Of a stretch of DNA of 5,366 bases, positions 3,742 through 5,366 are shown piece by piece. Made by a program: the position numbers and the translations under genes. Under the pieces are notes generated by a model. It was not told the DNA's origin, did not search any database, and saw only the letters and a program-made list of their open reading frames with translations. The stretch is from Parcubacteria group bacterium. GTDB taxonomy: Bacteria > Patescibacteriota > Minisyncoccia > Phycocordibacterales > UBA12088. Position 1 is the stretch's first letter, and each line of letters starts with the position of its first letter. The stretch is from assembly GCA_021731325.1 (NCBI GenBank), contig JAKFXP010000111.1:1-5366 (forward strand). Reading direction: 5' to 3'.

Positions 3742-4212
3742 ATGTCATCACATATTAGGAAGCAAAAAAAAGTGTCATGTGCAGCGCAAGGGTTTACGGC
3801 CGCACTTCGGAATGAGTTGCAAAAAAAGTACGCGATTGCACTCCAACTTGTCAAACAACAAGTGGTGAGTATACAAGCCGAATTGGATACTATGCAGCCA
3901 TTTTTTCCTGAACGGGAAGAGAATGCGGCACAGCTCAATGAGCGACGTACGCTTCACCTACAGCTCAATCGTTTGAAACATGAGCGGATACCAAAACTTG
4001 AAGAAGTGTTGGCGAACCTGGTGTCCGAAGATTGGGATGGGGAGTGTCGTACCGAGGAATGCGGTAACTTTGTTACGCAACGGTTGTTGGCCGGTATCGA
4101 AACCGAATACTGTGCGGTATGCGCAGGTATTCGCGAATCGCTCATCAATCGAGGTATTGGGCTCGACACCCATGTTGCACAAGAAGCCATAGCGGCTGGA
4201 ATCGCCGCATAA
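3742..4212 (+). CDS. DksA/TraR-like C4 zinc-finger protein, 156 aa
   Basis: DksA-family proteins insert a coiled-coil into the RNA polymerase secondary channel and modulate initiation, often with ppGpp. Layout here: basic N-terminus, a long helical hairpin (about 18-95), then a zinc finger with Cys102, Cys107, Cys124 and Cys127 and the family-like NFVTQRLLAGIETEYCAVC, followed by a short tail. The tip FPEREENAAQ (55-64) aligns with E. coli FPDPVDRAAQ, so the two key tip aspartates (Asp71, Asp74) are Glu57 and Glu60. The first Cys pair is spaced C-x4-C rather than C-x2-C. Length is close to DksA (151 aa). Start is set by GAGGGGG (3729-3735) six bases before the ATG. It has a strong promoter and its own terminator. 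A GreA-like or other coiled-coil zinc protein is the alternative; the finger plus tip favour DksA. Confidence 0.75.
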   Translation: MSSHIRKQKKVSCAAQGFTAALRNELQKKYAIALQLVKQQVVSIQAELDTMQPFFPEREENAAQLNERRTLHLQLNRLKHERIPKLEEVLANLVSEDWDGECRTEECGNFVTQRLLAGIETEYCAVCAGIRESLINRGIGLDTHVAQEAIAAGIAA

Positions 4213-4251
4213 TTAATACAGGGTAGTATATCCCTTGGATAGGGAATTTTG

Positions 4252-4280
4252 AAGGTCGGAGCCACACTCCGGCCTTTTTT
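4252..4280 (+). terminator. Intrinsic terminator after the DksA-like gene
   Basis: AAGGTCGGAG (4252-4261) pairs with CTCCGGCCTT (4267-4276) around CCACA with one T-G wobble, followed by T's to 4280. A smaller stem (TCCCT 4231-4235 with AGGGA 4241-4245) precedes it. Confidence 0.88.
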
Positions 4281-4312
4281 ATCCCCGACTATTTTGATAG
4301 CACGAGGTGCGT

Positions 4313-4318
4313 TATACT
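4313..4318 (+). promoter_or_regulatory. Candidate -10 box for the adenosyltransferase gene (leaderless arrangement)
   Basis: TATACT (five of six) ends nine bases before ATG 4328. A -35-like TTGATA (4294-4299) is present but only 13 bp away, too close for a normal spacer, so the -10 is the main evidence. Transcription would begin at or just before the ATG. Confidence 0.4.
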
Positions 4319-4327
4319 GGGCGTACT

Positions 4328-4891
4328 ATGTTATACACCCGTAAAGGAGATCAGGGCACCACTAAGGTATTTGGATGTGAGGAGCGATTTTCAAAAGCCT
4401 CGCCGCTGCCCGAAGCACTGGGTACCCTCGATGAACTCAATTCATATCTCGGCCTGTGTCGGGCTCGTGTCCATGCTGATACTTCTAAGGGGTTGATGGT
4501 TGGTACTAAAAAACGAACTCTAGAGTCGATTGTACATGACGTACAAGAGGCACTCTTTATCATTCAGGCTGAGGTTGCAGGAGCTGATAAGCGTATCGAC
4601 AAAAAAAAAGTGATCGGTCTTGAAACAATTACCGATACGATAGAGGGGATTATACCGCCCTTACACAGTTTTTCGATTGCCGGAGGCACCTATCTTTCCG
4701 CACTGTTTGATGTTGCTCGTACGCTTGCGCGTAAAACAGAGCGACGGGTGGTTGCGGTGCACGAGGGAGGTATCCGTCCAATCACCCCTCACACCTTGGC
4801 GTACCTCAATCGACTTTCGTCACTCCTTTTTGCACTTGCTCGATATGCAAACTATGTGGCGGAGGTACCAGAAGAGGCACCAACCTATTAA
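4328..4891 (+). CDS. PduO-type ATP:cob(I)alamin adenosyltransferase, 187 aa
   Basis: This enzyme transfers the adenosyl group of ATP to reduced corrinoid, giving the B12 coenzyme adenosylcobalamin; it works as a cytosolic trimer. Family motifs appear in order: YTRKGDQGTT (3-12, the N-terminal ATP loop), ALGTLDELNSYLG (30-42), FSIAGG (115-120, family 'FvlPGG'), ARTLARKTERR (130-140, with the conserved Arg and Glu of 'ARtxcRraER') and YLNRLSSLLFALARYAN (159-175). The length is normal. An earlier in-frame GTG at 4307 abuts its possible Shine-Dalgarno with no spacing, so ATG 4328, matching the family's usual 'M-YTRtGD' start, is preferred. No corrinoid synthesis gene is nearby, so it probably acts on salvaged B12 for some AdoCbl-dependent enzyme elsewhere, such as a class II ribonucleotide reductase. 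Seven bases separate it from the next gene. Confidence 0.93.
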   Translation: MLYTRKGDQGTTKVFGCEERFSKASPLPEALGTLDELNSYLGLCRARVHADTSKGLMVGTKKRTLESIVHDVQEALFIIQAEVAGADKRIDKKKVIGLETITDTIEGIIPPLHSFSIAGGTYLSALFDVARTLARKTERRVVAVHEGGIRPITPHTLAYLNRLSSLLFALARYANYVAEVPEEAPTY

Positions 4892-4898
4892 GAGTACT

Positions 4899-5366
4899 AT
4901 GCAGAAATTATTTCAGAGTCAGGTCAGTGTGCTGCTCGCCATCGGTATCGGCATATGCGCAATCGTTATGGGGGCAATTGGCGGCACGCTCTTTGCTCGT
5001 GACATTGTGTATGACTATACCCTCTCGGTTGATTCGGGTACGGGAGACGAGGTTGCGTTGCAATACGGCACGTGGCCTGAACTCTCGAATAGTGATTTTT
5101 TTCATACGGTACGAGATGGTTTTATCACAGAGCGAGCAAGTTTTGTGGAAGCAAATTTAACGTCGATGATGATTACGGTCTACAAAGATGGGGTTGCAGC
5201 ACTCACGGTGCCAATTAAGAGTAAAGGAAAGGAAGGTTCGTGGTGGGAGACGCCCTCGGGTTTGTACCGGGCACAGGCAAAAGAAGAGAAGCATTTCTCT
5301 TCTTTTGGGCACGTGTACATGCCCTGGAGTATTCCGTTTCAGGGAAATTTCTTCATACATGGGTGG
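4899..5366 (+). CDS. Membrane-anchored L,D-transpeptidase (YkuD domain), N-terminal 156 residues, runs off window
   Basis: L,D-transpeptidases cross-link peptidoglycan stems through a catalytic cysteine outside the membrane. The frame opens at ATG 4899, seven bases after the adenosyltransferase stop, and stays open to the edge. Residues 9-32 (VSVLLAIGIG... to TLF) form one transmembrane anchor after a short cytoplasmic end. Residues about 35-85 are a linker. The YkuD core follows: ITVYKDGVAALTVPI (92-106), SWWETPSGLY (114-123), HFSSFG (132-137), MPWSIPFQGNFFIHGW (141-156). This last stretch is the HGxx motif that precedes the catalytic SHGCxR, which lies beyond the window. The Shine-Dalgarno is weak (AAGAG overlapping the upstream stop), suggesting translational coupling with the upstream gene. 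No terminator separates the two. Confidence 0.9.
   Translation, partial: MQKLFQSQVSVLLAIGIGICAIVMGAIGGTLFARDIVYDYTLSVDSGTGDEVALQYGTWPELSNSDFFHTVRDGFITERASFVEANLTSMMITVYKDGVAALTVPIKSKGKEGSWWETPSGLYRAQAKEEKHFSSFGHVYMPWSIPFQGNFFIHGW

Noticed and set aside
3954..4265. Minus-strand frames opposite the DksA-like gene
   Set aside because: No RBS, no recognisable domain, and one runs through the terminator hairpin; the plus-strand gene has promoter, SD, zinc finger and terminator.
1..5366. CRISPR array, tRNA or rRNA genes
   Set aside because: No regularly spaced short repeats and no tRNA-like cloverleaf or rRNA segments were seen on either strand.

Overview
The window looks like a piece of a small, compact bacterial genome, most plausibly a Candidate Phyla Radiation (Patescibacteria/Parcubacteria-type) organism. 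The pointers are many short orphan proteins, tight spacing, nearly every transcript end marked by an intrinsic hairpin-plus-T-run, a membrane-anchored L,D-transpeptidase and a stand-alone PduO-type cobalamin adenosyltransferase. This lineage is an inference from gene content and style; no marker gene such as rRNA is present.

Layout. 1-87 is the 3' end of a plus-strand gene whose tail resembles the C-terminus of AlkC-type DNA alkylation repair proteins. 195-419 (plus) and 442-717 (minus) are two small orphan genes that converge on one bidirectional terminator; the minus gene's stop codon is the terminator loop. 804-1394 is a NadD-type nucleotidyltransferase. 1556-2254 (class II aldolase/adducin fold) and 2313-2705 (Nudix hydrolase) form an AT-richer two-gene segment. 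2815-3159 and 3318-3533 are unknown small proteins. 3742-4212 is a DksA/TraR-like zinc-finger protein, 4328-4891 is PduO-type ATP:cob(I)alamin adenosyltransferase, and 4899 to the window edge is the first part of an L,D-transpeptidase.

The most striking structure is a 117-bp direct repeat (1370-1486 and 2709-2825, 113/117 identical) that brackets the aldolase-Nudix segment exactly. Each copy holds the last eight codons of the NadD gene, the whole spacer to the next gene, that gene's Shine-Dalgarno sequence and its first three codons plus two bases. Copy 1 completes NadD; copy 2 completes the 2815 gene. The simplest reading is that these two genes were once direct neighbours and a two-gene segment was inserted with duplication of the junction. 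The duplication leaves a seven-codon stub reading frame upstream of the aldolase and a remnant NadD tail after the Nudix gene.

Expression signals fall in two styles. Some genes have clear promoters and Shine-Dalgarno sequences (195, 2815, 3318, 3742). Others (804, 2313, 4328) lack a usable Shine-Dalgarno and instead have a -10-like hexamer 6-9 bp before the ATG, as expected for leaderless mRNAs. The genes do not form one obvious pathway: they look like independent housekeeping functions (NAD synthesis, nucleotide clean-up, transcription control, B12 coenzyme formation, cell-wall cross-linking) interspersed with orphans and one inserted segment.
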